Shown: positions 18,761 to 28,353, counted from the stretch's first letter. The stretch: DNA of 64,000 nucleotides from Brevundimonas sp. (GCF_030682035.1 NZ_JAUXQZ010000046.1:50877-114876); one strand, 5' to 3'. The notes: generated by a model not told the origin, from the sequence alone. Translations and numbers: made by a program.

Positions 18761-19891
18761 ATGAAACTCCCGATCGCCCTTCCTGCCTCCGCGGTGGCCC
18801 GCAACGCCCTGGTGCTGATCGCCGTCGTGGCGGGCGGGGCCGCGGTTTACTGGCTGCGGGGGATATTGACGCCGCTGGCCATGGCCATCTTCCTGATGAT
18901 CATGATTGATGGCGTGAAGCGGTCGATCGAGACGCGGACGCCCGTTCCGAGCCGCTGGGCCGGGGTCGCGGCCCTGCTGGTGGTGGTTCTGGGTTTCATC
19001 GCCTCGATCGCCGTCATCACCAATGGCGCGCTGGGCTTCTTCGACCAGGCATCCGGTATCTCCACCCGAATCGGACCGCGCATCGACCAGATACTGCTCG
19101 ATGTCTCGGAGCTGATCGGGGTGCAAACCGCGCCCACGGCGACCCAGCTGGTCGCCCGGCTGGATATCCCCGCCTACCTCGGGCAAGTCGCCGGACAGGC
19201 GTCGGGGGTTCTGGGCGGAGCCTTCTTCGTCATGGTCTATCTGGGCTTCCTGCTGGCGTCCCAGTCCGGGTTCCGGCGCAAGATCGTCGGCCTGTTCCCG
19301 GGCCGCGACTCTCGCCTGGAGGCGCTTGAAGTGTTCAACCGGGTCCGGGGCGGCGTTGAGGGCTATCTGTGGGTCCAGACCGTGACCGGGGCCATCATCT
19401 GCGCCGCCGCCTGGTTGCTGATGCGGGCGGTGGGTCTCCAGAACGCCGAGTTCTGGACCTTCGTCATCTTCATCGTGGCTTTCATTCCGGTGCTGGGCGG
19501 AGCGGTGGCCGGTCTGGCGCCCCCGATGTTCGCCCTGGTCCAGTTCGAGAGCTACTGGCCGGCGCTGATCCTCCTGATCGGCCTGCAGTTCATCCTTTTC
19601 GTCGTGGGCAATCTGATCCAGCCGCGGATGCAGGGCGACAACCAGAATATCGACCCGGTGGTGGTGCTGCTGTCCCTGGCGCTTTGGGGCGAGCTGTGGG
19701 GCGTGGTGGGCATGTTCCTGTCGACCCCTCTGGCGGTTATGGCCATGGCCGTCCTGGCCGAGTTCAAGGGGTCGCGCTGGATGGCCATCCTGTTGTCCGG
19801 CGATGGCGAACCCTATGCCGACGATGAAGAAACCCCGACGGCAAAACCAGCCCGGGCCCGCGTCAACCCGCCGCAGTCCAGGGCCCGCTGA
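18761..19891 (+). CDS. AI-2E family transporter (PerM/TqsA type)
   Basis: A 376-residue polytopic membrane protein of the AI-2 exporter superfamily, whose substrates are mostly unknown. There are about seven hydrophobic helices; the conserved region [22 protein letters not shown] lies near residue 285, and [11 protein letters not shown] precedes it. The ATG at 18761 (MKLPIALP, with GGCGGG upstream) is preferred to a TTG six codons earlier. It is divergent from the HerA-like gene. A strong terminator structure lies about 130 bp after the stop. Confidence 0.9.
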   Translation: MKLPIALPASAVARNALVLIAVVAGGAAVYWLRGILTPLAMAIFLMIMIDGVKRSIETRTPVPSRWAGVAALLVVVLGFIASIAVITNGALGFFDQASGISTRIGPRIDQILLDVSELIGVQTAPTATQLVARLDIPAYLGQVAGQASGVLGGAFFVMVYLGFLLASQSGFRRKIVGLFPGRDSRLEALEVFNRVRGGVEGYLWVQTVTGAIICAAAWLLMRAVGLQNAEFWTFVIFIVAFIPVLGGAVAGLAPPMFALVQFESYWPALILLIGLQFILFVVGNLIQPRMQGDNQNIDPVVVLLSLALWGELWGVVGMFLSTPLAVMAMAVLAEFKGSRWMAILLSGDGEPYADDEETPTAKPARARVNPPQSRAR

Positions 19892-20023
19892 GCGCCCCGG
19901 GCGCCCTTGATTGGCCACAACCGGCGCCTATTTCAGACCTGTCGCTGCGGCCCCTCCCCTCCTCAAGCCGCGGCGGAATAGATCGGCGCCAACCCTCCCC
20001 CCTCCTGGCGCCGGTCCGAAGCA

Positions 20024-20057
20024 GGCCGCCGAACGCAAGTTCGGCGGCCTTGTCGTT
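20024..20057 (+). terminator. Rho-independent terminator 1 between the AI-2E gene and gdhZ
   Basis: GGCCGCCGAAC (20024-20034), loop GCAA, GTTCGGCGGCC (20039-20049), then TTGTCGTTT. An 11-bp GC-rich perfect stem with a GNRA-type loop and a moderately T-rich tail. Confidence 0.8.
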
Positions 20058-20190
20058 TCTGGCGGCGGTCAAGTGACCTGCGTCCCAATAGCCACACCCC
20101 ACGTATGAGCTTCACCGCTGTTCCTCGCAGTCGGAACGCTGGCGTCCTCGCCCAAAGCCGGCCCCTGAAACGGGGCCGGCTTTGTCGTTT
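20058..20190 (+). ncRNA. Candidate small RNA ending at a second terminator
   Basis: The 435-bp gap 19892-20326 has no convincing gene but carries two similar terminators in the same direction, 130 bp apart, both followed by TTGTCGTTT. Terminator 1 can end the AI-2E transcript; terminator 2 then has no gene to serve, so a short transcript of up to about 130 nt starting after 20058 is suspected. No promoter is certain and no known RNA family was recognised. Confidence 0.3.
20154..20190 (+). terminator. Rho-independent terminator 2 between the AI-2E gene and gdhZ
   Basis: AAAGCCGGCCCC (20154-20165), loop TGAAAC, GGGGCCGGCTTT (20172-20183), then GTCGTTT. A perfect 12-bp stem; because of the A-tract before it, it could also work on the minus strand. 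Confidence 0.8.
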
Positions 20191-20326
20191 GGGGGTTTCC
20201 GAGCCGGGCCCGCTGGCCTAGTCAGGCGCCCTCCGACGTGGATGCTTGCCCAGGCGGCAAAGCGGCCTAGTCTGCCCCATCTCCCGGCGGCCTATTTGAG
20301 AGGTCGCGTCCACAAGAGACCTGCCC

Positions 20327-23300
20327 ATGTCCGGCGAAACGGCCCCTGCGCACCCTCAGGCAATCACCCTGGAGGCGCTGGAGGCCAGCTTCGACCAGCT
20401 CTCGCCCGGCGCGTTGAGCGGCCCGGGCCGGGATTTCCTGCGCCAGGCCTGGGAGGACTACGCCGCCGACGAGACGCCTGAGCTCAGCGGTCCAGACATG
20501 GCCAACCTGCTCGCTCTCGCCTGGCGGGCGGCCGAAGGCCGGGCGCACGGCGAGCCGCCGCGGATCACCCTGTCGCCGCTTCACGCCGCGGACGGGATGC
20601 CGCTGGGCTATGACGTGCTCTTCGTCATCCAGGACGACCGACCCTTCCTCGTCGACAGCGTGATGGGCGAGCTGGCCGACGCCGGCGTGACGGTGCGGTC
20701 AATGTATCATCCGGTGACCGAGGAAGAGGGCGGGCGCGAGTCCAGCATCATCGTGATCCTGGATCCCCTGCCGCAGGAGCGGCGCGACGCCTTGGGCGAA
20801 GGCCTGGTCCGGACCCTGACCGACGTGGCCAGCGCGGTTGACGACCACGCCGGCATGGCGGCGCTGATGCATCGGTCGATCACCCATCTGGAAGCGCATC
20901 CGCAAGGGGTTGCGGCCGATGTGCTCGCCGAGAACCTGGCCTTCCTGCAGTGGCTGCAGGCCGATCATTTCGTGTTCCTCGGCGCCCGCGACTACGACTA
21001 TCCACGCAGCAAGGACGGCGGTTATGAGGCCGAGGCGCCCCTGTCCCAGTCCGGCGTCGGCCTGGGCGTGCTGGCCGATCCGGAGCGCACCGTCCTGCGC
21101 CGCGCCAATGAACCGGCGGTGCTGACCCGGTCGATGAAGCGGCAGCTGGACCTGTCAGAGCCGGTGACGGTGGCCAAGGCCAATGTCCGCTCCCGCGTCC
21201 ATCGCCGGGCCTATATGGACTATATCGGGGTCAAGCGGTTTGGGTCCGATGGCCGTCCTTCGGGTGAGACCCGCTTCGTCGGCCTGTTCACCGCCGAGGC
21301 CTATGACAAGACCGCGACACAGGTGCCGCTGGTCCGCCGCAAGGTCGCCAACGCCCTGGTCCGCGCGGGCAAGACGGCGGGCAGCCACAGCGAAAAGCGG
21401 CTCAAGAACATTCTGGAAAACTATCCCCGCGATGAACTCTTCCAGATCGAGGAGAGCGAACTGCTGGGGATCGCGCTCGGCATCCTGCACCTGCACGACC
21501 GCCCGCGGATCAGGACCTTTACCCGTCAGGATCCTTTCGACCGCTTCGTCTCGGTGCTGGCCTTCATCCCGCGCGAACGGTTCGACGCCTCGGTCCGTGA
21601 ACGGATCGGCAATATCCTGGTCAAGGCCTGGGGCGGCCGTCTTTCGGCCTGGTATCCGCAGCTGTCGGACCAGCCTCTGGTCCGGATCCACTATATTATC
21701 GGCGTTACGCCGGGCAATCATCCGTGCCCGGATCAAGCCGCGCTCGACGCCGAGGTCGCCGAGGCGGGACGGAGCTGGGTTGACCGCTTCGAGAGCGCCC
21801 TGCGCGACGCGGACGTCAACGACGTCGCCGTCGGACCGCTCAGCGCCAAATGGGCCGAGGCTTTTGGCGCGGGCTATCGCGACCGCTATGACGCCCCCGA
21901 GGCTGTACGCGACCTGCAGGCCGTCGATTCCCTGAACAACACCGGACTGAACGACGGCGGCGAGCCGGTGGCGGTGCGGGCCTTCCGCATTGACCGGGAC
22001 GGTCCGCTGAATTTCCGCTTCAAGCTCTATCGCCGGGGCGCCGCGGTGCCGCTGTCGGACGTCCTGCCGATCCTGGCCGACATGGGCCTGAAAACGCTTG
22101 AGGAATGGGGCCATGCCCTGCATCCGGCAGGTGAGGCCGAAATCCATGTCCATGAATTCCTCATGGAGGACCCGCGCGGCGGCGACCTGGATTTCGACGA
22201 TGTAAAGGGTCCGTTCGAGACGGCCTTTGCAGCCGTCTGGACCGGGCGAACCGAAAGCGACGGCTTCAACCGGCTGGTGCTGGAACTGGGCGTTGACTGG
22301 CGCGAGGCGGCGCTGGTGCGGACCCTCGCCCGCTATCGCCAGCAGACCGGGCTCGATCCCAGCCAGGCGGTGCAGGAAGAGGCGCTGCGCGACTATCCGG
22401 CCGTGGCGCGGGGCCTGCTGGCCCTGTTCGCGGCGAAATTCGACCCCGCTGCGGGAGGCGACGCGGACAGCCGCGAGGCCGCGGTCGGAACGCTGGTCGC
22501 CGGGATCAATGACCTGCTTCAGGCGGTGAAGAGCCTCGACCACGACCGGGCCCTGCGCCGCATGGTTCTGCTGGTGCAGGCGATCAAGCGGACCAACTAC
22601 TATCAGACCGGCCCCCACGGAGGGCCCAAGGCGCATATCTCGATCAAGATCGCCTCGCGCGAACTGGCCGACCTGCCCCTGCCCAAGCCGTTCCGCGAGA
22701 TTTTCGTCTGGGCCCCGCATATCGAGGGTGTCCACCTGCGCTTCGGCCCCGTGGCGCGCGGGGGCCTGCGCTGGTCCGACCGCCGCGACGATTTCCGCAC
22801 CGAGGTGCTGGGTCTGGTGAAGGCCCAGCAGGTCAAGAACGCCGTCATCGTGCCGGTAGGCTCCAAGGGCGGCTTCTTCCCCAAGCATCTGGCGGCCATC
22901 GTGCGCGCCGGCGGCGATCGCGACGCCCAGCAGGCGGAGGCCATCCGCGCCTACAAGACCTTCCTGTCCGGCTTGCTGGATATCACCGACAATATCGCCC
23001 CGGACGGCGCCGTGATCCCGCCGGCGCAGGTGGTCCGGTTCGAGGGCGACGATCCCTATCTGGTCGTGGCCGCCGACAAGGGCACAGCGACCTTCTCGGA
23101 CATCGCCAACGGCATCTCGGCCGACTACGGCTTCTGGCTGGGCGACGCCTTCGCCTCGGGCGGGTCGGTCGGCTACGATCACAAGGTCATGGGCATCACC
23201 GCCCGCGGCGCCTGGGAGGCGGTCAAGCGCCACTTCCGCGAGATGGGCAAGGACATCCAGTCCCAGCCCTTCATCGTGGTCGGCGTCGGCGACATGTCGG

Positions 23301-25192
23301 GTGACGTGTTCGGCAACGGCATGCTGCTGTCCAAGGCCATCCAGCTGGTCGCCGCCTTCGACCATCGCGACATCTTCATCGATCCGACCCCGGATCCTGC
23401 CTCCAGCTGGATCGAACGCGACCGGATGTTCAAACTGCCGCGTTCGTCCTGGCAGGACTACGACAAGTCGAAGATTTCAAAGGGCGGCGGTGTCTTCCCG
23501 CGCTCGGCCAAGTCGATCGAACTGAGCCCCGAGATCAAGACTGCGCTCGACATCCAGGAAGATGTCGTCGACCCGGCGACGCTGATGAAGGCGATCCTGC
23601 TGGCCCCGGCCGAGCTGCTCTATTTCGGCGGCATCGGCACCTATGTGAAGGCGCCGAACGAGACCGACGCCCAGGTCGGCGACAAGGCCAATGACGCCAT
23701 CCGCGTCGACGGCGCCGAGGTGCGCGCCAAGGTCATCGGCGAGGGCGCCAATCTGGGCCTGACCCAGGCCGGACGCATCGCCTTCGCCATGAGTGGGGGC
23801 CGTATCAACACCGACGCAATCGACAACTCAGCCGGCGTCGACAGCTCAGACCACGAGGTCAACATCAAGATCCTGACCGGGGCCGCCATCGCCTCGGGCG
23901 CGCTGAAGGCCGGCGACCGCAACGCCCTTCTGGCCTCGATGACCGACGAGGTCGGCCTCAAGGTGCTGGCGCACAACTACGATCAGACCCTGGCCGTGTC
24001 CCTGCAAGAGGCTGACGGCGCCGAGGCGCTTGATACCCAGCAGCGGTTTATGCAGTGGCTGGGCGCCAAGGGTAAGCTGGACCGCAAGGTCGAGGGCCTG
24101 CCCGACGATGTAAAACTGGCCGAGCGCAAGGTGAGCGGACAGGCCCTGACCCGGCCTGAACTGGCCGTCCTGACCGCCTATTCCAAGCTGGAGCTGTTCG
24201 ACGAGATCGTCGGTTCGACTGCGCCGGACGACCCCTTCTTCAAACAAACGCTGGTCCGCTATTTTCCGGCCCCGCTGGCCAAATACGAAGCCGACATGCA
24301 GCGCCACCGCCTGCGTCGCGAAATCATCTCGACCATTCTGTCGAACGAGATCGTCAACATGTGCGGTCCCACCTTCCCCGAGCGGCTGCGGCTCTCTGCG
24401 CGGTGCGACACAGCGGCCATGGTCGTCGCCTTCGAGGCGGCCCGGCAGGTGTTCCGTCTCGACCAGGCCTGGGACCAGGTCTCGGCCCTGGACCTGAAGA
24501 TATCGGCCGAAGCCCAGACGGTCCTGTATCAGGAGATCGCCACCGTCCTGCGGCGTCAGACCTTCTGGCTCTCGCGGCGGGCGATGCGGCCGGGCTGTCC
24601 GGTCGATGCCCTGGTCGCCGCCTATCGTCCGGCGGCGGACGCCCTGCGCGCAGCCGGCGGGACCGTGCTGTCCCGCTTCGAACAGGATCGGCTCGAGGGC
24701 CGGGTCCAGAGTTTCACCGCCCTGGGCGTGCCCGAGGCGATGGCGCGCGACTTCGCCATGCTGCGCCCGCTGGTCGCCACCGCCGACATTGGCGACCTGT
24801 CCCGTCAGGCAGGCTGGCCCGAACCGGGCATGGCCATGCTGTATCACCAGGTCGGCGCGGCCTTCGATTTCGACCGGTTGCGGGCAGGCGCGGGCAATGT
24901 GCCTTCGGCGGATCATTTCGACCGGCTGGCGGTGCGCCGCCTGATCGAGGATCTGATGGCCGAACAAGCCACCCTGACCCGCGCAGTCGCCAAGGCGTCG
25001 AACGTCTCGGTCGGGGCCAGCGAGGCCACGGCCGAGGCGGCCGTGGACGCCTGGATCGGACCGCGACAGGGGCTGGTCGAGGGGGTTCGCGCCTCAATCG
25101 ACGAGATCGAGGCCTCGGGTTCGGGCTGGACCTTCGCCAAGCTGACCATCGCCAACAGCGTGATCCGTGAGATAGCTTCGTCAGCCGGCTGA
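20327..25192 (+). CDS. gdhZ: NAD-specific glutamate dehydrogenase, large (GDH-180) type
   Basis: The 1621-residue enzyme deaminates glutamate to 2-oxoglutarate with NAD. It has the long N-terminal ACT-like regulatory region (residues about 1-700), the catalytic core near residues 780-1200 (HLRFGPVARGGLRWSDRRDD, then VPVGSKGGFF with the catalytic lysine region, and GVGDMSGDVFGNGM as nucleotide-binding), and a C-terminal helical domain. In Caulobacter GdhZ also binds FtsZ and ties metabolism to division; whether this holds here is inference. It stands alone, with terminators upstream. Confidence 0.96.
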   Translation: MSGETAPAHPQAITLEALEASFDQLSPGALSGPGRDFLRQAWEDYAADETPELSGPDMANLLALAWRAAEGRAHGEPPRITLSPLHAADGMPLGYDVLFVIQDDRPFLVDSVMGELADAGVTVRSMYHPVTEEEGGRESSIIVILDPLPQERRDALGEGLVRTLTDVASAVDDHAGMAALMHRSITHLEAHPQGVAADVLAENLAFLQWLQADHFVFLGARDYDYPRSKDGGYEAEAPLSQSGVGLGVLADPERTVLRRANEPAVLTRSMKRQLDLSEPVTVAKANVRSRVHRRAYMDYIGVKRFGSDGRPSGETRFVGLFTAEAYDKTATQVPLVRRKVANALVRAGKTAGSHSEKRLKNILENYPRDELFQIEESELLGIALGILHLHDRPRIRTFTRQDPFDRFVSVLAFIPRERFDASVRERIGNILVKAWGGRLSAWYPQLSDQPLVRIHYIIGVTPGNHPCPDQAALDAEVAEAGRSWVDRFESALRDADVNDVAVGPLSAKWAEAFGAGYRDRYDAPEAVRDLQAVDSLNNTGLNDGGEPVAVRAFRIDRDGPLNFRFKLYRRGAAVPLSDVLPILADMGLKTLEEWGHALHPAGEAEIHVHEFLMEDPRGGDLDFDDVKGPFETAFAAVWTGRTESDGFNRLVLELGVDWREAALVRTLARYRQQTGLDPSQAVQEEALRDYPAVARGLLALFAAKFDPAAGGDADSREAAVGTLVAGINDLLQAVKSLDHDRALRRMVLLVQAIKRTNYYQTGPHGGPKAHISIKIASRELADLPLPKPFREIFVWAPHIEGVHLRFGPVARGGLRWSDRRDDFRTEVLGLVKAQQVKNAVIVPVGSKGGFFPKHLAAIVRAGGDRDAQQAEAIRAYKTFLSGLLDITDNIAPDGAVIPPAQVVRFEGDDPYLVVAADKGTATFSDIANGISADYGFWLGDAFASGGSVGYDHKVMGITARGAWEAVKRHFREMGKDIQSQPFIVVGVGDMSGDVFGNGMLLSKAIQLVAAFDHRDIFIDPTPDPASSWIERDRMFKLPRSSWQDYDKSKISKGGGVFPRSAKSIELSPEIKTALDIQEDVVDPATLMKAILLAPAELLYFGGIGTYVKAPNETDAQVGDKANDAIRVDGAEVRAKVIGEGANLGLTQAGRIAFAMSGGRINTDAIDNSAGVDSSDHEVNIKILTGAAIASGALKAGDRNALLASMTDEVGLKVLAHNYDQTLAVSLQEADGAEALDTQQRFMQWLGAKGKLDRKVEGLPDDVKLAERKVSGQALTRPELAVLTAYSKLELFDEIVGSTAPDDPFFKQTLVRYFPAPLAKYEADMQRHRLRREIISTILSNEIVNMCGPTFPERLRLSARCDTAAMVVAFEAARQVFRLDQAWDQVSALDLKISAEAQTVLYQEIATVLRRQTFWLSRRAMRPGCPVDALVAAYRPAADALRAAGGTVLSRFEQDRLEGRVQSFTALGVPEAMARDFAMLRPLVATADIGDLSRQAGWPEPGMAMLYHQVGAAFDFDRLRAGAGNVPSADHFDRLAVRRLIEDLMAEQATLTRAVAKASNVSVGASEATAEAAVDAWIGPRQGLVEGVRASIDEIEASGSGWTFAKLTIANSVIREIASSAG

Positions 25193-25197
25193 GCCTT

Positions 25198-25271
25198 CTT
25201 GTTGGGCCGTGGTCGGAAGGCTCCGCCTTTTCGACCCGACGCGTCCTGGCGCTTCGCGCATGCGTCCCGGA
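25198..25271. repeat. Dispersed repeat, family C, copy 1
   Basis: A 74-bp sequence from CTTGTTGGGCCGTGGTCG to GCGTCCCGGA that shares most of its length with 39311-39402, including CGACCCGACGCG and CCTGGCGCTTCGCGCA. It lies between gdhZ and the UspA-like gene. Confidence 0.75.
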
Positions 25272-25303
25272 TCTGCTAGCTTGCGGGGCTGAGGGAGAGG
25301 CTG

Positions 25304-25774
25304 ATGCCGCGCAAATTTCTGGTGGTCGTCGATGACAGTCCGGAGTTCGAGGCGGCGCTGCGATACGCGTCGCGGCGCGCCCGGTCGACCGGCGGTCGCG
25401 TCGCCCTGCTGCGCGTCATCCCCGCCGCCGCTTCGGACGCCCACTGGGCCGGGGTACGCGAAGAGATCGAGCGCCAGACCCGCGTCGAGGCGGAAGCCTT
25501 GTTGAACAGATGGGCGGAGGAGGCGGCGGAACGGTCCGGCGCGACGCCCGTGCTGCTGATCGAACGCGGCGAACCGCAGGACGCCATCCGCAAGGTCGTC
25601 GGCGAGGATATCGAGATCAAGATTCTCGTTCTGGCCGCAAGTGGAGGCGGACGCGGTCCGGGTCCACTCGTCTCGGCGGTGGTGAAGCAGGGCGCGGCCT
25701 TTACGGGGCGCAAACTGCCGGTCACCATCGTGCCGGGCGAGCTGACCGAGAAGGACATCGAGGATCTGGCGTGA
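25304..25774 (+). CDS. Universal stress protein (UspA family)
   Basis: A 156-residue single UspA domain: the N-terminal strand KFLVVVDDSPEFEAAL carries the family aspartate, and VLAASGGGRGPGPLVSAVV resembles the nucleotide-binding G-x2-G-x9-G-(S/T) loop, slightly altered. Its role in stress is inferred from the family. AGGGAGAGG lies before the ATG. Downstream is a family A repeat and then the Nfu gene. Confidence 0.88.
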   Translation: MPRKFLVVVDDSPEFEAALRYASRRARSTGGRVALLRVIPAAASDAHWAGVREEIERQTRVEAEALLNRWAEEAAERSGATPVLLIERGEPQDAIRKVVGEDIEIKILVLAASGGGRGPGPLVSAVVKQGAAFTGRKLPVTIVPGELTEKDIEDLA

Positions 25775-25784
25775 TTTTGGGCGC

Positions 25785-25920
25785 GTCTCCCTCCCCCGAA
25801 GTGGGGAGGGATGTCGGAGCGCAGCGACGACAGGGTGGGGAAGTTCAGGGCAGCGCAGACCGTGCGGCGGTTCCCCACCCGTCCGCTTTGCGGCCACCCT
25901 CCCCATGAGGGGAGGGAGAC
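25785..25920. repeat. Dispersed palindromic repeat, family A variant, copy 3
   Basis: A 136-bp element with inverted ends GTCTCCCTCCCCC and GGGGAGGGAGAC. The middle (GGGTGGGGAAG, GGTTCCCCACCC) differs from the other copies, so this is a variant subfamily. It fills most of the UspA-nfu gap. Confidence 0.75.
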
Positions 25921-25962
25921 GTCGCTCTTGAAGCCGCCGCCGCCACGGCGCATTTGAGCGCC

Positions 25963-26517
25963 ATGTTCATCCAGACCGAACCGACCCCCAATCCCAATGT
26001 CCTGAAATTCCTGCCGGGCCGCGATGTTGCGGCCGAACCACGGGAATTCCTCAACGCCGATGAGGCCGCTGCCTCGCCCCTGGCCGAGGCCCTGTTCGGA
26101 CTCGAGAGCGTGGCGGGCGTGTTCTTCGGCGCGGACTATATCTCGGTGACGCGCCGGGCTGACGGTCTGGACTGGACGCAGATGAAGGCCCCGATCCTGG
26201 CCGGCATCATGGATCATTTCGTCTCGGGCGCACCGCTGATGCGCGAGGGGGCGGCCGACAGCGCCGACGCCGGCGAGGATTCCGAGATCGTGATCGAGAT
26301 AAAGCAGTTGCTGGACAGCCGCGTTCGCCCGGCGGTGGCCCAGGACGGGGGCGACATCCTGTTCGACGCCTTTGACGAGGAAACGGGCGTGCTGACCCTG
26401 CGCATGCGCGGCGCCTGCGCCGGCTGCCCGTCGTCCACCGCCACCCTGAAGTCCGGGGTCGAGCAGATGATGAAACACTACATCCCTGAAGTGACCAGTG
26501 TCGAACAGGTGATCTGA
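25963..26517 (+). CDS. Nfu-type iron-sulfur cluster scaffold protein (NifU C-terminal domain)
   Basis: A 184-residue protein with an N-terminal Nfu_N domain (MFIQTEPTPNPNVLKFLPG) and a C-terminal NifU-like domain with the cluster-binding CxxC in GACAGCPSST near residue 150. Such proteins deliver [4Fe-4S] clusters to apoproteins. The ATG at 25963 is preferred over a TTG three codons upstream because MFIQTEPTPNP is the family start. Confidence 0.93.
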   Translation: MFIQTEPTPNPNVLKFLPGRDVAAEPREFLNADEAAASPLAEALFGLESVAGVFFGADYISVTRRADGLDWTQMKAPILAGIMDHFVSGAPLMREGAADSADAGEDSEIVIEIKQLLDSRVRPAVAQDGGDILFDAFDEETGVLTLRMRGACAGCPSSTATLKSGVEQMMKHYIPEVTSVEQVI

Positions 26518-26620
26518 GGCGCGCTCAAGCAGCGAGCCGCCGCGCGGCGAGCGATAGCGCCAAACATCCTGAAACGAATCCGTCCTCGCTTCCCCGGCCG
26601 GACGGCGCCATCATCGACCC

Positions 26621-27178
26621 ATGCCCCGTTTCCAGAGCGACAGCGACGCCCGGCGTCTCGGCGAGGCCCTTGCGGCCCTGCGTCGCGACCGCGCCTTGAG
26701 CCAGGCCGAGGCCGGCCGCAAGGCGGGCATGACCAGCCAGGGCTGGGGTCTGTATGAGACCGGCAAACGCTCGGGCCTGTACCGCCCAGACGTCCAGCGC
26801 CGCCTGACCGCCGCTCTCGACGCCACCCCGGAAGACCTGCTGTTGCATCAGGGGTCGGCGATGCCGGGCATGGCGAGCGAAGGCAAGGCCTTCGTCCACG
26901 AGCCGGCGACGCGCCGGCTGCAACTGTCCAATGATGATCTGGCCCCCTGGGCCGCCTCGGGCGTGGTGGTGGAGTACGAGCCGGGCCGCTGGCCCCGGCG
27001 CGATCAGGGCTGCGTGATCGAAATGGCCGACGGCGAGGTTCGGGTCCGGCTCTATGAGGGGGCCGACGCCGATGCGCTGACCGTGCGCGGCGGTCCGGGC
27101 GGCCTGGCGGCGCATGAGCGGATCGCACGGTCCGAAACCCGCACCGTCTCCACTGTCGTGGCGCGGCTGGAGCGTTGA
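26621..27178 (+). CDS. XRE-family transcriptional regulator
   Basis: A 185-residue protein with a helix-turn-helix at residues about 10-65 (ALSQAEAGRKAGMTSQGWGL YETGKR) and a C-terminal domain of about 110 residues that could be a sensor or LexA/S24-like beta domain without a visible catalytic Ser/Lys pair. The target is unknown. It is followed after 73 bp by a second XRE gene; palindromes between them look like operators. Confidence 0.85.
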   Translation: MPRFQSDSDARRLGEALAALRRDRALSQAEAGRKAGMTSQGWGLYETGKRSGLYRPDVQRRLTAALDATPEDLLLHQGSAMPGMASEGKAFVHEPATRRLQLSNDDLAPWAASGVVVEYEPGRWPRRDQGCVIEMADGEVRVRLYEGADADALTVRGGPGGLAAHERIARSETRTVSTVVARLER

Positions 27179-27180
27179 AT

Positions 27181-27218
27181 GAAACGAAATCATTGCAACG
27201 TTTTCGTTTCCATGAAAC
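27181..27218. promoter_or_regulatory. Candidate operator with GAAAC/GTTTC palindromes between two XRE genes
   Basis: GAAACGAAA (27181-27189) is the exact inverted repeat of TTTCGTTTC (27202-27210), and GTTTC-CAT-GAAAC (27206-27218) is a second palindrome. The cluster starts three bases after one regulator gene stops and ends 33 bases before the next one starts, in the only low-GC stretch nearby. Confidence 0.55.
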
Positions 27219-27251
27219 AGTCCGCTCTCGAAGGGGAGGGAATGAACGGCC

Positions 27252-27641
27252 ATGGCCAGGATCGGCGGACGAGACGAAGTCGATGCCTATGTCGGCGCAC
27301 GCATCGGGCTGCGGCGCTCGGCGCTCGGCCTGTCCCAAAGCGCCCTTGCCCAGCAATTGGGGATCAGCTTCCAGCAGGTGCAGAAGTACGAAACGGGCCA
27401 GAACCGCATCTCCGCCTCGCGCCTGCACCGGGCGGCGACCGTGTTGGGAACCTCGGTGGAAACCTTTTTCCCGCCGGTCGAGACGGCGCGCGGCCTCGCC
27501 GACGACGGCTGGGAGACGCTGCGTTTTCTCACCGCGACCGTCGACGGCCGGTCGGTGGCGGCCGGCTTTCCGTTGATCGAGGACCGCGACGTTCGTCGGG
27601 CCGTGGCGCGCATCGTCCGGGCGCTGGCGCGGGGCGACTGA
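27252..27641 (+). CDS. XRE-family transcriptional regulator
   Basis: A 129-residue regulator with a helix-turn-helix at residues about 12-70 (LSQSALAQQLGISFQQVQKY, then ETGQNRISASRL). It is a paralogue of the regulator at 33941 (shared FQQ-QKYE-G-NR-SAS-L pattern). Caulobacter has several such proteins of this type; the specific role is not known. It probably binds the palindromes just upstream. tsaB follows after 25 bases, so read-through into tsaB is possible. Confidence 0.85.
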   Translation: MARIGGRDEVDAYVGARIGLRRSALGLSQSALAQQLGISFQQVQKYETGQNRISASRLHRAATVLGTSVETFFPPVETARGLADDGWETLRFLTATVDGRSVAAGFPLIEDRDVRRAVARIVRALARGD

Positions 27642-27666
27642 CGGCGCCTCGAGCGGGAGTTTCGGC

Positions 27667-28353
27667 ATGAAGCTGATGGTCGTCGATACGGCGTTGGGCC
27701 TTTGCACCGCCGGGGTGTTCGAGGTCGATGACGCCGGTGCGCGTCGGCTGGGCCTGCGGTCCGAGCCGATGGTGAAGGGCCATTCCGAACGCATCGCCGG
27801 TTTCGCCCGCGACGCGGCGGCGCAGGCGGGCGTGGCGTTTGCCGACCTCGATCGCATTGGCGTCACCGTCGGTCCGGGATCCTTCACCGGCCTGCGCGTC
27901 GGTCTGGCCTTCGCCCAGGGACTGGCGGCGGCGCTCGACCGGCCGGCGGTCGGCGTCTCGGCGCTGGACGCCCTCGCGGCCTCGGCGGGCGAGGCTCTGA
28001 CGGTGGCGGCCCTGATCGATGCGCGGCGCGGTCAGGTCTACGCCCGGTTCTGGCGCGTGGGTGAGCCGGAAGGTCCCGCCGAAGCCCTGACCCTCGCTGC
28101 GGCGGCGGCCCGAATAGCGGCCATGGGGACCGCCGCCGTCCTCGTCGGCTCCGGCGCAGCCCTGTTCGCCGATATCGCAGCGGGAAGGACTGTCCTGACA
28201 CCGGACGGGCCGGAGCCTGAGGTCCTTGCCCGGCTGGTGGCAGCGGCCGATCCGGCCTCCGCCCCGGCGCGGCCCCTCTATCTGCGTGCGCCTGATGCGA
28301 CGCCGCCCACCCGTCTGCCGGGACAGGCCCGCGCGCCGGTCCGAACCGCATGA
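27667..28353 (+). CDS. tsaB: tRNA threonylcarbamoyladenosine biosynthesis protein TsaB
   Basis: TsaB is the scaffold partner of TsaD in making t6A at position 37 of ANN-decoding tRNAs. The 228-residue product has the ASKHA-fold signatures MVVDTALGLCTAGVF and VTVGPGSFTGLRVGLAFAQG, and IDARRGQVYARF. GGGAG precedes the ATG. It overlaps rimI by four bases, a very common pairing. Confidence 0.93.
   Translation: MKLMVVDTALGLCTAGVFEVDDAGARRLGLRSEPMVKGHSERIAGFARDAAAQAGVAFADLDRIGVTVGPGSFTGLRVGLAFAQGLAAALDRPAVGVSALDALAASAGEALTVAALIDARRGQVYARFWRVGEPEGPAEALTLAAAAARIAAMGTAAVLVGSGAALFADIAAGRTVLTPDGPEPEVLARLVAAADPASAPARPLYLRAPDATPPTRLPGQARAPVRTA

Noticed and set aside
18467..19918. A 483-codon minus-strand frame opposite the AI-2E gene
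   Set aside because: Shadow frame rich in Gln/His/Gly/Arg with no family features; the plus-strand membrane protein is clear.
21155..23365. A 736-codon open frame on the minus strand inside gdhZ
   Set aside because: Antisense shadow of the NAD-glutamate dehydrogenase gene, with no motif or start signal.
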